DNA of 44,735 bases from Gamarada debralockiae (GCA_002803225.1 NXFV01000766.1:1-44735), one strand, 5' to 3'. Positions 23,183-33,947 are shown, numbered from the stretch's first letter. The notes: generated from the sequence alone by a model not told the origin. Made by a program: numbers and translations.

Positions 23183-23671
23183 CTAATCAAAGAACGCCAG
23201 GAACCCGCTTGGATTAACTTGCGTCGAGAGATAATCAGGTACAGAGGTGAAATGGAGAGGGGATTTATGGAGAAGAGCAGAGTTGCAGTCAATCCATATG
23301 CAGATCCTTGCCAACATGCCATTCAGTCCCAGCTCGGAAAAGCCGTCTCTGAGGTGCATCATTTTCATCAATCCTTTCATATGGCTTTCATATGACGTTT
23401 GGTCTCCAAACATAGCCTCGTAGCCCGCCATCTTGGTAACAGCGCCAATCAGCTGATCACTTGGGCCTTCCGCCGTAAGTGCGGTGCCTATCAACGATAT
23501 GGCCTTGGACTTCAGTTGGAGGAGGTTGGGGCCATGTTCTCTTGCTTGTTGAAGCGAAGTAAAATGGGAGGCTGCGAGCAATAAGATGACTTGAAACATC
23601 GCAGCTTCGATCAAGAGGTTTTGATGCGTGTCTGTTGTCAAGCAAACTGTAAAGGAGCTTGGACTTGTCAA
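23183..23671 (-). pseudogene. Fungal transcription factor domain fragment (Fungal_trans_2-like)
   Basis: A 162-residue open frame that starts at TTG, not ATG, and has no DNA-binding domain. Its pattern resembles the regulator domain found behind many Zn2Cys6 clusters: hydrophobic helices (MFQVILLLAASHFTSL), then LLQLKSKAISLIGTAL, GAVTKMAGYEAMFGD, the landmark YESHMKGLMKMMHLRDGFSELGLNGML, and IWIDCNSALL. Upstream frames (23672-23762) carry only vague similarity and contain stops, so the N-terminal half is lost or unreadable. Together with the Zn2Cys6 and NmrA remnants it marks an old regulatory neighbourhood that has decayed. Confidence 0.6.
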
Positions 23672-23877
23672 ATAGGAAGCCTCTCAGACGACATAGTAAG
23701 ATACAGGCTTTCGATGACCTCCTTTCTGGAAGATTCATATCCAAGGAGAAACAATATTTCAAACGCGTACTATCCGTAAAGCATAAATACCTCTCAAAAT
23801 GCAGTCTTAGGTATCCTATTATCTAGAACATCCATCTTCCATAACAATATACTACTTCACCAAACATTAAACCAATT

Positions 23878-24146
23878 ATGATGCGTTTCTCCCTCCACAT
23901 TTTGGTTCTTGCCTTTATGGCATCCTCTGCACTCGTTGCTCCCGCTATTACCAACCCAATCGAGGCCGAGAGTCAGGCACGAGGCCCTCGAATTATTGGT
24001 GGAGAGCGCCGCCCCCGACACAGAAGTGAGTGACTCAATCCGCCTATCATTCCTTTGCTGACTAAATTCTAGCTTGCTTGCTACAATCCCGACGTAAGAT
24101 GCAATTTCTGGACCTGCAGAGAAGTCTCAGTAACTTCATATTATGA
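23878..24146 (+). CDS. Small secreted peptide (2 exons)
   Basis: Exons 23878-24025 and 24073-24146, split by an intron with GTGAGT donor, GCTGAC branch and TTCTAG acceptor, give 73 residues. The N-terminus is a clear signal peptide (MMRFSLHILVLAFMASSALVAPA). The mature part begins with a short acidic spacer and then a basic block (RGPRIIGGERRPRHR). Exon 2 in the spliced frame is Arg/Leu-rich with one Cys. The alternative frame of exon 2 reads CYNPDVRCNFWTCREV, with three Cys, and looks more like a secreted cysteine peptide. Either a different splice or a one-base indel would bring it into use. The leader (CACCAAACATTAAACC) looks like a normal 5' UTR. Effector or antimicrobial roles are guesses. 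Confidence 0.5.
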
Positions 24147-25444
24147 CCCCCCCTCTCCCCCACCCCCGAAAAACAAAACCAAAACAAAAAATAATGAACT
24201 AATTAAGCAAAATGCTACGAGAAGCGCAACGCGGCTGAGGAAAGCACCTTCGCATGTCTTGCGAAGAATTCTGTTGCTTGCTAAACGGCGAAGGCTTTAG
24301 CTAGCAGTCCTTCGGATTTGCGAACATCTGGTGCAGTGATGGAATGCGGGGGGCATGGAGAATTGACTGTTTGATAGTCGTATTGGGCCTCGGGGTCTTC
24401 TGAAGCCCAAACCACACTCATTATCATTAAAATGTCTTCAAATTGAACCCTCATCTCCTTTCAAATCCTCTTGACTTTGGCTAATTTGAGAATCAAATTG
24501 TTGGAAACCCCTCTTCAGATCGAGCTCAGCAGGGGAATAGGCACTACCTGTCAGCCGCTCAACCCAGAACCAAAACTCTTTGGCTGATATTCTGACAAGA
24601 GCTAGAGAGGAGGTGATTATGTAACAACCAGCTGAGTAGAAAGTTGATCCGGAATCCAGCTTCGTTCAAGTTCCAAAAAGACCAAATGCCATAGATGGAG
24701 TCTCTCTAACGCTGCCACACCACCGTCCTCTGGCTGCACTGGCGCCTCCCCCCCGCGTTTCAAAATAGTAGACATGCCTGCTTGCACAACCAATAACATT
24801 TACTGCAGAAGCTCGGTTGAGCAACGGAATGACATAACTAAAACCTCCTCTGTCTGTGCCGTGCAGTGTTGTTGGCCTGGATGAGCTTGATCTTGTAGCC
24901 CCTGCGGTGTTCAGCTGTTCCATGTGTTGCTCATTCAGCAGGGGTAAAAAGACCAGACGAAGACGATACCTCGGATGCCGACGAAGTACTGATTCGTCCA
25001 TCTCGTGACAGTGAATGAAGCGAACTTGCGCTCTTTTAGCTTGACGGTTCCTTCACTTTGTCTGTTTCGAGGCTGCGCAGGGAGAAAGGTGCAGCAGTCG
25101 AAAACCTTAACCCACTGTAGATCGCTACTTTCGCCGCATACGCAGGAACACGCAACTCTATTTACAAGGAACTGCACAGCGAACGATTCAGAGAACTTTG
25201 ATAATTAAGACTCTCTGAGGCAAATTAAGATGGGAGAGAACAACGCCGACATTGTCGCATAAACCCGGACAGTTTCGACTTCCATTTTATCCATTGCCCT
25301 TCCGAGCTAAACCCCGCGAAACCCAGGCTCGCATCATCAACACCACAGACTGAGCTGATCTCCTTGAAGCCGAGTCTCGACGACGATCAAACACCCTCAA
25401 ATGCAAACGGTAGAGGAGGACAACAATAACAACTAAGAGCCAAG
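24147..25444. other. Long upstream region of the RhoGAP gene, no gene seen
   Basis: A homopyrimidine run (C7TCTC5...) at about 24147-24170 is followed by an A-rich run. CTTCGCA/TGCGAAG forms a small hairpin at 24248-24266. Several minus-strand frames between 24617 and 25177 have no recognisable content. The last 200 bases are typical promoter/5' UTR sequence before the ATG at 25445. Confidence 0.4.
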
Positions 25445-27987
25445 ATGGACGAAGACAACAATCCCGACAGATTGCTCTCAGAGCCGTCCGAGTTCCCAGG
25501 TACACAGCACGAGAGAACTGGAAGCATGTCGCTGGGTGCAACTCCAAATCCAAATGGCGATGACGTTTCTCCTATCAATGGCGAATCTGCCGCTTCTACA
25601 ACAGGGCCTCCGCCAGCTCAGGTTGACCCGAATGGGAGAGTTGTCCATGATGTGATCAATTCCGAGGTGAGAAGCCAGCGCGAAGGGGTTGGAGCTTTGG
25701 GAGCTAACAAGTGGCCCATAGATCGGTGTACAAACCCTATTGAATCGTCTCAAGCAAAGCATAGCATCTGCGAAGGTAAGGAATAGCTGTTATCCCCGCA
25801 TTTGAATGGGACTAACGGCTGGTCTCATACAGGAGTTTGCGCTTTTCCTCAAGAGGAGATCTACATTGGAGGAGGAGCATTCAAATGGGCTCAAGAAGCT
25901 TTGCAGAATCACTGCCGAGAGTATTCGAAGACCAGAGAATCGACATGGCACATTCCTACAATCCTACGAAGAGGTTACGATGATACACGAGCGAATGGCA
26001 GACAATGGAGCACAATTTGCAATTTCTTTGCATCAGATGCACGAAGATCTACTGGACTTGGTCGCCAACCTAGAACGAAACCGAAAACATTGGAAGACAA
26101 CTGGATTGGCAGCGGAGCAGCGTGTGGCGGATACTGAGGCTGCTATGAGGAAATCCAAGGCAAAGTACGACTCTTTGGCCGACGATTATGATAGAGCTAG
26201 GACGGGAGATAGGCAAGCAGGAAAGAAGTTCGGTCTCAAAGGGCCCAAGTCTGCCGCGCAACACGAAGAAGACCTCCTTCGAAAGGTGCAAGCAGCAGAT
26301 GCAGACTACTACCAGAAGGTGCAGGTCGCGCAAAGCCAGCGAGCAGAACTTTGGACCAAATTGCGACCTGAAGCGGTCAAGGCAGTGGAGGACTTGATCA
26401 AGGAATGCGACTCTGCTCTGACATTGCAGATGCAGAAATTTGGTAAGTAGGCAGCTTGAATGAGAGTAAAGTGTGCTAATTAGTGTCTAGCGTCGTTCAA
26501 TGAGAAGCTTTTGTTGAGCAACGGCTTGAACATTAGCCCTATCAAAGGAAACGAGGAAATGAACCAACCCCGCAGTCTCCGTGAGGTTGTCTACGCTATC
26601 GACAATGAAAAGGACTTCAGCAATTATATTAGCAGTTATGGAAGCAAAGTCCCTCCTAGATCTTCAGACATCAAATACGAGCGCAATGCTGTAAGTAGCA
26701 TAGATGATTGTAGTCCGACCATGGCTGATCTGAACTTTAGGTCCTCAACACCACACAGCAGCCCGCTGCTCCTCCTCCCCAGCGCCAATCAGATCCAACA
26801 GCGTCCTACTCCTCTCCCAACCGCCTAGTTGCTCCGCAGGGGTTCGCCTCTGGCCCTACCCAGTCTCCTCATCAGACTCACATGAGCCAGCCATTCAACA
26901 ATCAAGGCCCTCCTCCCACTATGCAATCACACGAGAGAAGCTTCAGCCAGGGTCCAAGCTTCAGTCAAGGTCCACCGGCGCAGCAGTACAATAATGGACG
27001 TACTGGCTCTATGGGACTGATGGGTGCAATGGGAGGTGCAGCAATGGGCGGAGCGATTGGGGGACCAGCAATGGGAGGATCGATGGGCGGACCTCCGAGA
27101 GGACCCCCACCAAGTCATGGATCATATAACTCCGGATCTATCAGCTCTAGCGGCCCTCCACAGATCTCGACACTTCCATTTCAGACCTCCCAAACACCTC
27201 CACCTATGCTTCCACAGCATCAGCCCGCTCAACCATTACATACGCAATCACCAGTCACAGCAAATCCTTCTGCCAGTCAACTACCTCCTCTAAAGCCAGT
27301 TTTTGGCCTCAGCTTGGAACAACTTTTTGAGCGAGATGGTTCAGCAGTCCCCATGGTTGTCTACCAGTGCATTCAAGCTGTGGATCTCTTCGGATTGGAA
27401 GTTGAGGGTATATACAGATTATCGGGAACGTCTTCACACGTGACCAAAATCAAGGCCATGTTCGATAATGGTAAGTCTGCCCATCTTTATGCAAGTTTGA
27501 AACTAACGGGTGTTAGATTCCACCAAAGTTGATTTCCGCAACCCAGAAAACTTTTTCCACGACGTGAACAGCGTTGCGGGATTGCTCAAGCAATTCTTCC
27601 GTGAACTTCCTGATCCTCTCTTGACAGCGGAACATTACCACGAATTCATTGAAGCAGCCAGTACGTTTCTCCCCCGCCCCGTCCCTAGAAGACACTAACA
27701 GCCCTCCAGAACACGAGGATGATATAGTCCGCCGCGATTCTCTTCACGCCATCATCAACAGCCTTCCGGATCCCAACTACGCCACTCTCCGCGCCTTAAC
27801 ACTGCATCTCAACCGCGTCCAAGAAGCCTCTTCCTCCAATCGGATGAACGCTTCGAATCTCGCCATTGTGTTCGGACCTACGCTTATGGGAGCGAATACT
27901 GGGCCGAACATCCAGGATGCGGGTTGGCAAGTTAGGGTCATTGATACGATTTTGAATAATACGTATCAGATCTTTGATGACGATTGA
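25445..27987 (+). CDS. RGD1: F-BAR/RhoGAP protein, Rgd1-type (7 exons)
   Basis: Exons 25445-25666, 25722-25775, 25833-26442, 26491-26690, 26741-27470, 27517-27660 and 27710-27987 join in frame to 745 residues. All donors are GTAAG-, GTGAG- or GTACG-type. The F-BAR domain, at about 75-330, includes FALFLKRRSTLEEEHSNGLKKL and long charged helices; it binds membranes. A linker, about 360-540, is rich in Pro, Gln and Gly with MGG repeats. The RhoGAP domain lies at about 550-740, with the arginine finger in EGIYRLSG (Arg588), FFRELPDPLL and NASNLAIVFGPTL. In yeast, Rgd1 switches off Rho3 and Rho4 during polar growth, wall stress and cytokinesis, and this is probably the same role at hyphal tips and septa. 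It is intact, unlike its neighbours, and is the best anchor for synteny. Confidence 0.9.
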
Positions 27988-28349
27988 GCTATGAAGGAAC
28001 ATTGGCTGGAGAAATTTTGGTTGAAAGAAAGGCAGATAGGGGCATGGTTTTGAGTTATGGAGGATCATTGGACCGACAGCGTGATATTATAATACTGTAG
28101 CATTGTCGCAACGGACGTCTTGTATGATAGGAAGGAGCAAGATGGGGGAGAGACTACCACTTTGTTTACGGCCTGAAATTGCAAATAGGTTTTTCATCAT
28201 GATCGTCTGGATCTGCCAGACAACGTGGGCTACCCGTTCGCGCTCCACCCAAATGCCTTTGAAACGACCACGAACATCTGTTGTAGGCTCGGTTGAGGAT
28301 ATATCTGGCCAGCTAGCGGCGGACGGTGTCACTGATAATAAGATTAATC
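27988..28349. other. 3' flank of the RhoGAP gene
   Basis: No supported gene. The stretch probably holds the 3' UTR and ends at the terminal repeat of the first mobile unit. Confidence 0.5.
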
Positions 28350-28397
28350 TAACGTCAGTCCCTGCGTCGAGAGACGCACCCCGTGGCGAGACAAATC
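28350..28397 (+). repeat. Left terminal repeat (copy A)
   Basis: The tip TAACGTCAGTCCCTGCGTC leads into a hairpin GCGTC-GAGA-GACGC and the block CACCCCGTGGCGAGACAAA. It is an inverted match to 32912-32959 (copy B) and the window end (copy D), and a direct match to 34304-34350 (copy C). About 27 bases further in, AAATTTGTGA is also shared. Beyond that this arm does not align with the others, so the left arm here is short or heavily diverged. TTTTTCTCGT at 28403-28412 and ACGAGAAAAA at 28482-28491 form a separate inverted pair just inside. Confidence 0.85.
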
Positions 28398-28506
28398 AAG
28401 TCTTTTTCTCGTAAGTCTACAAATTTGTGATTAATATGTCACTGATTTTCAGCTATTTCTCCCCCAGGAAACTAGTCTGCAACGAGAAAAATTACTACAG
28501 TTGATT

Positions 28507-28722
28507 ATGCTGTCGATCATTTCGTTGACGCTATCGATTGCCGTTTTAGCTATCCCCCGCTGCTTAATTACGACTATTAGAGTTTCTTCAAAGCTCGGAG
28601 CACTTAGGGAAAGGTTCTATAAGGAAAGAATATATCTCCAAGTTTTGAAGGCACCTGGAGAGGAAAATAATCAAGTCCGGGAGTTTCTCCGTGCGAGAGG
28701 GGTGACACGCCACATGTTTTAG
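28507..28722 (+). CDS. Small hypothetical protein inside unit 1
   Basis: An ATG-initiated frame of 71 residues. It starts with a hydrophobic segment (MLSIISLTLSIAVLAIPRCL) followed by a basic and charged part ending in ARGVTRHMF. It could be a small membrane protein or chance. No similarity recognised. The rest of 28398-29076 holds no other candidate and presumably includes the promoter of the HET gene. Confidence 0.25.
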   Translation: MLSIISLTLSIAVLAIPRCLITTIRVSSKLGALRERFYKERIYLQVLKAPGEENNQVREFLRARGVTRHMF

Positions 28723-29076
28723 CTGCAGGATTTAGTGGTTATTAATGTGCATTAGCCTAAACTAGCATGATTACATTATACTGTATTAAAGCCTTGACTC
28801 GTTATATTTTACTTAGCCACTATTGGTAAACTTGGTCACGAGTGTGGCGTATCACAGCAGGTTTCTCGAACCTTCCACAGGCACGTGCCTGGCAGTGCGC
28901 TGTTGCCCATGCACTCGTGTCTTTGTCTCTCACATCATTATCACGACAGGTAGGCTACTATGGACAAGTACTGGCGCAAGGCGTTCCTATTGGCGTGCCC
29001 AAATCTCGACATTTAATCTAAGATATATCTGCCAAATCCGTCTCCAGTTTCACTTCCAGGACCGTGGGTTAATATA

Positions 29077-30927
29077 ATGGACGAATTTTCTCGCCAAGCT
29101 TTCGAATACACATCGATCCAGACAGGCGAAATTCGCCTATTAGGACTAGGTGCAACTAACAGTCAGCCTGGTCCTCTTACGTGTCAACTGCGAGTCTTCT
29201 CGCGCAACAAAGCCCCAAGCTACTCGGCGTTGTCGTACACTTGGGGTGGCCAAGAACCTAACGTGTGGATTATCGTTAACGGTCGGTGGTTTGCAATCAC
29301 TCCCAATCTCAACTCCTTCCTACGACAGGCCATTCGCCATACTCGTGATGCCGTTGGTTGGCGCGGAGGCTATCTATGGGTGGACTCCGTTTGCATTAAC
29401 CAAAAAGACAATCGGGAGAAGAGCGAACAAGTCAGGTCTATGAAGCAAATCTATGAGCAAGCCGAGAAGACCATTATATGGCTAGGACATGAGCAAGAAG
29501 AGACAAAGTATGGCTTCGAGATGCTTGCCGACTGGGGTAAGGATACCAAAGCTTTTGGGAAAGACTCAGCCGAGCAAAGTCATGGTAGCCAAGAGATTGC
29601 CTCTGGGGCTAGTACTGAGCAGAGCAGAAGCTGGGAAGCTACGCCTAACAAGGAGTGGTTAGAACGCGTCAAAGAGGAGTCAGCGAAGATTATTCCTGAA
29701 GAGCGAAACAGGAAGATCCGGGGACTTCTAACACTAACCTCGCGTGAGTATTGGCGTAGGGTCTGGATCATACAAGAGGCCACAGCAGCAAAATCGGCCG
29801 ACGCAACAGTGATATGGTGCGGGCCGTTCTTCGAGCAGCTCGACAAATTCATAAGTGCGGCGACCTTTTTACTGGTTTATGCAGTATGGGACGGCAGACC
29901 TGGAATGCTACACGATGAATCTGCTGAGGTTCTTCGAATGATATCGGCCATCAAGAAGCGTCGGAGAGACGAGAATGTAAGGATAGACCCGTATTCGGTG
30001 CTTCCCTATACTTCGCTCATGAGGGCAAGTGATCCAAGAGACAAAATTTACGCGCTTATGCCTCTCACTATTGAAAGCGCTGCCGAAGTGTTTACTCCTA
30101 GTTATGACTTACCGGCGAGGGATTTATTCATATCGGTTGCAGAATACATGATTCATCAAGATCAGAATCTCAACGTCTTGGGCCTCAGTGGAGGTACAAG
30201 AAATGTATTTGTCCCAACATGGGTGCCAGACTGGACGTCTAGCGGGCAAGCAAAAGCGTTCCGGCGATACCGTCTCTCTCAAACCGGAGAACATGAGCCG
30301 CTATATCAAGCCAGTACAGAGACCAAATTCCACGGCCATATCGACCGGGTACAGGGACTGTTACACGTTCGGGGCATTATCTACGACATGGTCTACTCGA
30401 AAGCAATGACTCGCACTACTTCGAAAGACGCAGACGATGACGTGGAACACGATTGGAAAGCTCGCACTCTCATCCAATGGTCTCGATATAAAACAGGATG
30501 TTCCTGGCATGACGCCCTCGCTCACACTGTGTGTGCTGACACAGAAGACCCTGGTGCAGGAACATCACATGGCTATACAAGCGATCCGGCATTAGGCAAA
30601 CGGGATGTGTCTGTCGAGATACCTCCTTATGGAGAGAATAGACGTTTGTTCGATACGATTCAGACTTCAATAAGGGACGCGACTATACATCGATGTCTTT
30701 TCGAAACTTGCAAGGGCTTTATCGGTCTTGGCCCAGCTGATACAGAGAAGGATGATATTATCTTTATCATCGATGGCTGTCAATTCCCGCTGATACTTCG
30801 CGTGTCACGCGCAAATTGGAAGCTCGTTGGAGAGGCATACATCCATGGCATAATGGACGGTGAAGCACCCCAGGGAACATACGATAAGGAAAAAGACATC
30901 GATAAGTTTGACATTGTTATTGAATGA
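29077..30927 (+). CDS. HET-domain protein, intact
   Basis: A single exon of 616 residues; the ATG follows a TATAATGG context and no intron is needed. HET landmarks: YSALSYTWGG (residues 49-58), the core LWVDSVCINQ (100-109), VRSMKQIYEQA (119-129) and REYWRRVWIIQE (223-234). The later part has the usual TSLMRASDPRDKIYALMPL and NVFVPTWVPDWTS blocks and a C-terminal GFIGLGPADTEKDDIIFIIDGCQFPLILR. HET domains resemble TIR folds and cause heterokaryon-incompatibility cell death, usually when a partner senses non-self. No partner domain is fused here. It sits inside TIR unit 1 and shows no stop or frameshift, in contrast to the HET gene at 15-18 kb. It is a plausible transposon-carried recognition or death gene. 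Confidence 0.9.
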   Translation: MDEFSRQAFEYTSIQTGEIRLLGLGATNSQPGPLTCQLRVFSRNKAPSYSALSYTWGGQEPNVWIIVNGRWFAITPNLNSFLRQAIRHTRDAVGWRGGYLWVDSVCINQKDNREKSEQVRSMKQIYEQAEKTIIWLGHEQEETKYGFEMLADWGKDTKAFGKDSAEQSHGSQEIASGASTEQSRSWEATPNKEWLERVKEESAKIIPEERNRKIRGLLTLTSREYWRRVWIIQEATAAKSADATVIWCGPFFEQLDKFISAATFLLVYAVWDGRPGMLHDESAEVLRMISAIKKRRRDENVRIDPYSVLPYTSLMRASDPRDKIYALMPLTIESAAEVFTPSYDLPARDLFISVAEYMIHQDQNLNVLGLSGGTRNVFVPTWVPDWTSSGQAKAFRRYRLSQTGEHEPLYQASTETKFHGHIDRVQGLLHVRGIIYDMVYSKAMTRTTSKDADDDVEHDWKARTLIQWSRYKTGCSWHDALAHTVCADTEDPGAGTSHGYTSDPALGKRDVSVEIPPYGENRRLFDTIQTSIRDATIHRCLFETCKGFIGLGPADTEKDDIIFIIDGCQFPLILRVSRANWKLVGEAYIHGIMDGEAPQGTYDKEKDIDKFDIVIE

Positions 30928-32441
30928 TTATGTCAGAGGCCAGGCGAACAGTAAGGCGCTAAGACCTCGAAGCAAGCTCGGCGCGGTCGAATATTGCACC
31001 GCACATTGTCAAGGCTAGATGTCGTTCGCCTCAGCGCAGAGCACGCACGTGATTGGGTTTCAGGCAAAATGCGTTGACTGACCTAACAATTTACGAAGCA
31101 TTAACAGCCGCACCACCACCCAAAACATATCAGTGCCTCGGCTTCTTTGCATTTGATACAGAACGCTGCCTTCAGTTTCTCGGCCTCGAAGCCGATCCGC
31201 AAGAAGCGCCACATTCCAAAGACATGAACGCAGACCATGTCACATGTCCATGGGCGGGGGCCGCGAGGTGCTTCGCGCTTACACGACAGGCAAATGACAT
31301 CTACGTAATGGTTTGAATGACTATCATGCCGGATTTGGATGTTTTTTATGGGTGGGTTCGCTGTTTCGAGGAAGCCAAGCTGTCCAGCTCTCTTATTGTT
31401 TTTCCCAGAGGCGACAGCTGCGCCGCTGCGGAAGATCCCTAATTACTAAGATCGAGAAAAGTAGCTATTTTGGGGATATTCATTCCAGTTCCTGAATCTC
31501 AAGCATGTTGAAGACCTGGTTGTCGGAATCTTGGGATTCAAGGATTCCGGACGAGGACTTCCACTTCCAGATTCCAGGAATTGCGAGTTAAATTTTGTTT
31601 TTCTTGGCTTTATATTGTCATTGTCTGATGTCCATAAATCAATGTTGCACCCCGGGTTTGGTAGACATCGATATCCCATTGCAGCAAAAGGAATCCTCTA
31701 GACCAGCACTATTACAACCATGTGTCTCTGTATACCAAGCTTTCCATTCCGAAACATTATTATTATCGACAAAAATGGGGATGATACCATGAGGCTCCTA
31801 TTCCTGTGCCTGCTCGAGACTTCTTTCCACCTCAGCAGCATGTAAAAACCTGGCGGCCAATAATAAACTATGCACACTTCCCTCACCACAACTACGTGCA
31901 TGTGCACCATACCGAGAGAATTGCCGAGGACGAAACTCCAGCACTACCCGTCTTTAATGGGGCGAGTATGAAGTATCATGGGGGAGCCAAATTCTTTCAC
32001 TGTGGAGGATTCACGGCAATCGTTTGGCAAGCGAAGTATTGAAGAGAACCATAATCAAATACAGCCAGATACCGAGAAACCAGCGGAGAAGGTGCGCGAT
32101 GTCTCCGCAGAGAATTATTCCGAAGTGGTGAAGGTTGGATTTTCAAGTCACAGCGTCGTTTTTTCAACACTGATTTTGCTCCTACTAACACGGGAACCCT
32201 TGCAAATTTAATCCTCATATACTCTCTAACATTACTATCTCTATACGAAGAAATATATTCTGTTATTGCTCTTCAAATTCATGTTAAAGCAATCTTACAG
32301 TAGTAGTAGGTCTCCCAACCAGGAGAGTCAAGTCACATGATCGGGTCCACCGAAGAATGAGAGGGGGGATTTGTCTGAACCTGTATCCTCAGGCTCCAAT
32401 AACCTTATATCGGGAAAACGGAATTTTTCGGTAGTAGTCCT
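30928..32441. other. No supported gene in the 3' half of unit 1
   Basis: Several frames of 60-90 codons (for example 31053-31316 and 31978-32211), but those near 31053 start at TTG and none has a motif. GATATCCCATTGCAG near 31680 and similar sites could be splice signals of a lost gene. Nothing is called. Confidence 0.4.
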
Positions 32442-32959
32442 CCACACTCAGCCACACGCTCAGGTGGTAGCCACAGCCTTGATTACGTAAGATAAATACG
32501 CTGTAAGTTAAGTTAACTTAAGTTAATTACCGTAACCATGACCAGGGACCCTTGATCGCTTGGATTAGAGGTATCAACCCATGTGGCGACGTCGCATGAT
32601 ACAGCACTCCCTGGTCACCATAAGGCTAACAATGATTTTTCAGCATCGTGGCGAGGCTTGGAAACCCAAATCAAACTGTTCTATGAGTTTGAAAGGCGCA
32701 AAGAGCTTGTGGTGGTGCTGTAGGTCGAGGGGTCCCATTTTACTATAAATTGACGCCCTCTGTATTTAGGCGCGACAGCGACGACGCGATTGTAATTTTC
32801 AGAGTAGGGTTTAGACTATTTAGAAGTGGTTACACAATATAACTGACACAAAAATACAGGAATTTTTAATGGATTCACAAATTGAGGATTAATTGAATTC
32901 AAAGTACCGATGGTTTGTCTCGTCACGGGGTGCGTCTCTCGACGCAGGGACGGACGTTA
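32442..32959 (-). repeat. Right arm of unit 1 (copy B), about 500 bp
   Basis: This aligns along its length with 44243-44735. The last 62 bases before the tip (32891-32952) are identical to the last 62 of the window. Shared blocks include CCATGACCAGGGACCCTTG, GCATCGTGGCGAGG, AAACCCAAATCAAACTGTTC and ACTGACACAAAAATA. Unit 1 carries an extra AAGTTAAGTTAACTTAAGTT palindromic stretch near 32506-32528 that the other copy lacks. The tip ends in ACGTTA, the inverted match of copy A. Confidence 0.9.
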
Positions 32960-33034
32960 ATCTCGCATTGGATTGAGAAGGAAGGTGTTGATTGGAACTG
33001 CCTAATCGAGTATAGCCTGTATTTTCCCCTCTTT

Positions 33035-33148
33035 TGTAGTATAAGAGAGCTCTTCCCCCTCCTTGTATTTCAGCTCCTTAGATATCTGCTAGCTCCTAAA
33101 AATGCCCTTATATTTCGCCCACACTCAGCTCAACTGACAGAAGGGTGG
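33035..33148 (+). repeat. Dispersed repeat also found at 5068-5180 (minus)
   Basis: TATAAGAGAGCTCTTCCCC at the start, then CCTTGTATTT(T)CAGCTC, and CAGCTCAACTGACAGA at the end are shared with the opposite strand at about 5180 to 5068, with scattered differences. In the first place it interrupts the ECM33-like pseudogene. Here it lies upstream of the relic coding frame at 33180. TATAAGAG could be a TATA box, so this may be the promoter or 5' end of a repeated gene family. Confidence 0.75.
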
Positions 33149-33179
33149 CCCAAGGAATACTTCGACTAAGACAATTAAA

Positions 33180-33870
33180 CTAGGAAAGATTTCGAAAAGG
33201 ATAGCTGGCTTGAGAAATATTGAGAGCTAGAGGATAATATTAGCCACCTACTTGTAAAAAAAGAAATCGTTATCCTCCTCCGTAGTAAACAATCGGAAGC
33301 CGGCTCTATGACACCTAGCTCTAGCGATCAAAAGCCAAGGGAGGTCAAAAGTGCTCTGTACCAAGATGCACGTTATAAAACTATACTTGCGACTAAAGGC
33401 AGCTTTATAGGCAAATCCAAATTTAGTGCCCCAGCTACGAGCAAGAGCGATTGTTGAACCTTCCTAGAGACCAAGCAAACATTTCCTGACAATTCTTTAT
33501 TTCGCGATAATCTATTTTTAAAAAAAACTTGCGAAATAGTAAAGAACAAAATTAAGGCGAGAGTTGTCTGTGATATTTCGCCATTAGTATATCGTAAAGG
33601 GGGAGTAAATTTTTGCCATTTTTGGACTGACTCAAGAGGAGTTGGACATGTTTCAAGAGGACGCAATTCACTCCCCGCGCACCTGACTTTACAAGATTTA
33701 CTCTCGTCACACTTCACCTGAAGTGCTTCCTGTACTAATTTCAACCTCACCGGCTATATCTGCCACACCTCAAAAGAGTTTTCTACTACTTCTCACCGCC
33801 CTGCTATTCTGGTAATAGTTGAGGCTCTCAAGACTCCAAGTCCTTTTTCAACTTTCTTCATTACTGCATA
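33180..33870 (+). pseudogene. Relic of a repeat-associated fungal protein (possibly DUF7924-like)
   Basis: One frame reads DFEKDSWLEKY, stop, ELEDNISHLLVKKEIV..., SSSDQKPREVKSALYQDARYKTILATKGSFIGKSKFS, stop, ETKQTFPDNSLFRDNLFLKKTCEIVKNK, then decays. The pattern YQDARY...LATKGSFM-K...SLFRD-LF-KTCE matches, from memory, a large multicopy family in Leotiomycetes whose C-terminal part is annotated DUF7924. I cannot check this here. Stops are TGA in place of likely Trp and Arg codons. It lies between the two TIR units and just after the dispersed 110-bp repeat, which may be its original 5' region. Confidence 0.45.
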
Positions 33871-33947
33871 TCAAGTCAAATAACTAGCATTGATAATCTA
33901 TTCTGTAAATTCTATTATTCCATGAACTCAAAAGATTATATTACCGG

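Larger units (their letters stand above)
28350..32959. mobile_element. TIR-bounded unit 1 carrying a HET gene
   Basis: Inward-facing terminal repeats at 28350 and 32959, each abutting TA, enclose 4610 bp. The only solid gene inside is the intact HET-domain gene at 29077. No transposase is visible inside. The right 500 bp is repeated at the right end of unit 2. TA at the borders and the pogo-like transposase remnant in unit 2 point to a Tc1/mariner/pogo-type DNA transposon. That the two repeats are the ends of one element, rather than parts of two, is inference. Confidence 0.65.

Noticed and set aside
24147..24200. C-rich then A-rich run as a regulatory or structural element
   Set aside because: Simple-sequence runs are common in fungal intergenic DNA, and nothing ties this one to a function.
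31053..32211. Several frames of 60-90 codons in the 3' half of unit 1
   Set aside because: No domain, no splice pattern that joins them, and at least one begins at TTG.
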